From an uncultured Clostridia bacterium (GTDB lineage: Bacteria > Bacillota > Clostridia > TANB77 > CAG-508), in contig CALXSO010000003.1 in NCBI GenBank assembly GCA_944391155.1, positions 1-30,146 on the forward strand: 30,146 nt of DNA, read 5' to 3'. Position 1 is the stretch's first letter; each line of letters opens with the position of its first letter. Under the pieces are notes generated by a model that saw only the letters and a program-made list of their open reading frames with translations, ran no database searches and was not told the DNA's origin. Of the stretch, positions 28,973 through 30,146 are shown one piece after another. The position numbers were made by a program, and so were the translations under genes.

Positions 28973-29057
28973 TACCTGCTTGCACCTCCTTATTCTATGA
29001 ATCCTTTATGTTCCTATTTTATAATTTTTTCAAAAATATATCAATAGTTTTTTATTA

Positions 29058-29543
29058 TTATAATATATCTTCTACTTTTTTACCTCTTTTTTTAGCAACT
29101 TGCTCTATTGTTTGCATAGATTTTAATCCTTCTATTGTAGCATACACAACATTTCTAGGATTGTTTGTTCCTATAACTTTTGTTCTTATATCTTTATATC
29201 CAGCAAGTTCCAATACTGGTCTAACGCTTCCTCCTGCAATAACTCCTGTACCAACTTCAGCTGGTTTTAATAATACCTTTGCACTTCCAAATTTTCCTAC
29301 AAATTCATGAGGTACTGTTGTTCCTACAACTGGAACTTCTATTAAGTTTTTCTTTGCTTCTTGGATTGCTTTTTTTATTGCATCTGGAACTTCAGCTGCT
29401 TTACCATTTCCTACACCAATGTGTCCGTTTTCATCACCAACAACAACTACTGCACTGAATCTGAATGTTCTACCACCCTTTACAACTTTTGCAACTCTGT
29501 TTATGGCAACTACTTTTTCCTTTAATTCATTTTTTTCTTCCAT
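29058..29543 (-). CDS. rpsE: Ribosomal protein S5
   Basis: S5 lines the mRNA entry side of the small subunit and affects decoding accuracy. The 161-aa protein has the N-terminal dsRNA-binding-like part (EKVVAINRVAKVVKGGRTFR, 20 residues, then FSAVVVVGDENGHIGVGNGK) and the C-terminal part with KPAEVGTGVIAGGSVRPVLE (20 residues). AAGGAGGG is about 12 nt before the ATG. It lies 211 nt downstream of rplR, a long gap for the spc operon. Confidence 0.98.
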   Translation of the reverse strand: MEEKNELKEKVVAINRVAKVVKGGRTFRFSAVVVVGDENGHIGVGNGKAAEVPDAIKKAIQEAKKNLIEVPVVGTTVPHEFVGKFGSAKVLLKPAEVGTGVIAGGSVRPVLELAGYKDIRTKVIGTNNPRNVVYATIEGLKSMQTIEQVAKKRGKKVEDIL

Positions 29544-29754
29544 TGGTTATTTATTCCCTCCTTTTCTTTTACTATTGTCAAGGGACAAATCTCAACTATT
29601 GTCTCATATCACTTAGTGTGCACCATTTATCGAGTTTATCTATTAAAGAACAAGTCTCAACAATTTTTCAAATCATTCCACTAAAAAGAATGTTTCCACC
29701 TTGCGATATATTAATGACTTTTACTTTAGATTGTCTCCTTCTATAATTTATCTA
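29544..29754 (-). other. Long gap between rplR and rpsE with imperfect repeats
   Basis: No open frame with a binding site is convincing. On the minus strand GTTGAGACTTGTTC and GTTGAGATTTGTCC are near-copies about 65-75 nt apart, and GACAAT occurs three times, twice followed closely by AGTAAAAG. CATTC and GAATG can form a short stem. A regulatory leader or a decayed gene could explain it. Confidence 0.35.
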
Positions 29755-30114
29755 CTAGAATTTTAATCCGCCTTCTCTTGCGGCTTCAGCAAGTTCTTTT
29801 ACTACTCCGTGATATATGTATCCTCCACGGTCAAATACTACTGTTTCAATTTTTTTTGCTTTTGCTTTCTTTGCTATTAATGCACCTAATTCTTTTGCTG
29901 CTTCTTTATTTGCATATTTTGTTTTTACATCTTTATCTAGTGTTGAAGCACTAACTAAAGTATTCCCAGCAACATCATCAATTATTTGTACATATAAATT
30001 AGTATTACTTCTATATACGCATAATCTTGGTCTTTCTGCTGTTCCAGATATTTTTCTTCTAACTCTTAAATGTCTTCTTTCTCTTTCCATTTTTCTATCT
30101 GTCTTCTTAACCAT
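29755..30114 (-). CDS. rplR: Ribosomal protein L18
   Basis: L18 binds 5S rRNA in the central protuberance. The 119-aa protein has RRHLRVRRKISGTAERPRLC (20 residues), VYRSNTNLYVQIIDD and the C terminus YHGVVKELAEAAREGGLKF. AAAGGAG lies 6 nt before the ATG. The remaining 32 nt to the window edge hold only that binding site, so the preceding gene, usually rplF, is outside the window. Confidence 0.98.
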   Translation of the reverse strand: MVKKTDRKMERERRHLRVRRKISGTAERPRLCVYRSNTNLYVQIIDDVAGNTLVSASTLDKDVKTKYANKEAAKELGALIAKKAKAKKIETVVFDRGGYIYHGVVKELAEAAREGGLKF

Positions 30115-30146
30115 TTTTTTCTCCTTTCTTCTATAAAATTCAGGTA

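Overview
The window is very AT-rich and has the gene repertoire of a low-GC Gram-positive (Clostridia-like) bacterium. The pointers are clear AGGAGG-type ribosome binding sites, a glmS ribozyme in front of glmS, a yaaL-bofA pair (BofA belongs to the sporulation sigma-K checkpoint), zinc-type S4, L33 and adenylate kinase, and an Agr/LytTR-type two-component system. No rRNA or tRNA gene was seen, so the genus cannot be set. All family names come from motif recognition by eye; no database search was run.

Layout, left to right. (1) 1-1262: a start-less DUF4160-like fragment, a small unknown gene, and a PdaA-like polysaccharide deacetylase cut short exactly where a ~126-nt perfect-ended hairpin element begins. 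(2) 1534-3467: strong promoter, LytTR response regulator overlapping an HPK10-type histidine kinase with only two membrane segments, then repeat element copy A and a bidirectional terminator. (3) 3614-8196, mostly minus strand: RluD-like pseudouridine synthase, RlmI-like methyltransferase, two small membrane proteins, a divergent 46-aa membrane peptide, and uvrC. (4) 8553-10731: glmS with its own promoter, self-cleaving leader and terminator. (5) 10849-11550: yaaL-bofA. (6) 11909-14870: a lone VirD4/TraG-type coupling ATPase followed by two more copies of the same structured repeat with a 24-bp minisatellite between them. (7) 14871-16500: a putative ArsP_2-type metal permease and MTA/SAH nucleosidase. 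(8) 16538-30146, all minus strand: translation and secretion genes, read rplR-rpsE-rplO-secY / adk / map-infA-rpmJ-rpsM-rpsK-rpsD-rpoA-rplQ / flavin reductase / rpmG-secE-nusG-rplK-rplA-rplJ-rplL.

The ribosomal block is ordinary in content but unusual in form. rplL is followed by a terminator and mtnN rather than rpoB; rpmD (L30) is absent from its usual slot between rpsE and rplO; the block is broken by terminator-like hairpins and long structured gaps; several essential genes use TTG or GTG starts; SecE has a long acidic tail and L17 a ~50-residue insertion.

The best candidate for something undescribed is the three-copy, two-stem structured repeat (about 3261-3376, 14315-14431, 14671-14853). 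Its sequence changes largely keep base pairing, and two copies run straight into a transcription terminator. Other points worth a look are the hairpin element that truncates the deacetylase, the coupling ATPase without conjugation partners, and the unexplained leaders upstream of rpsD, rpsM and rpsE.
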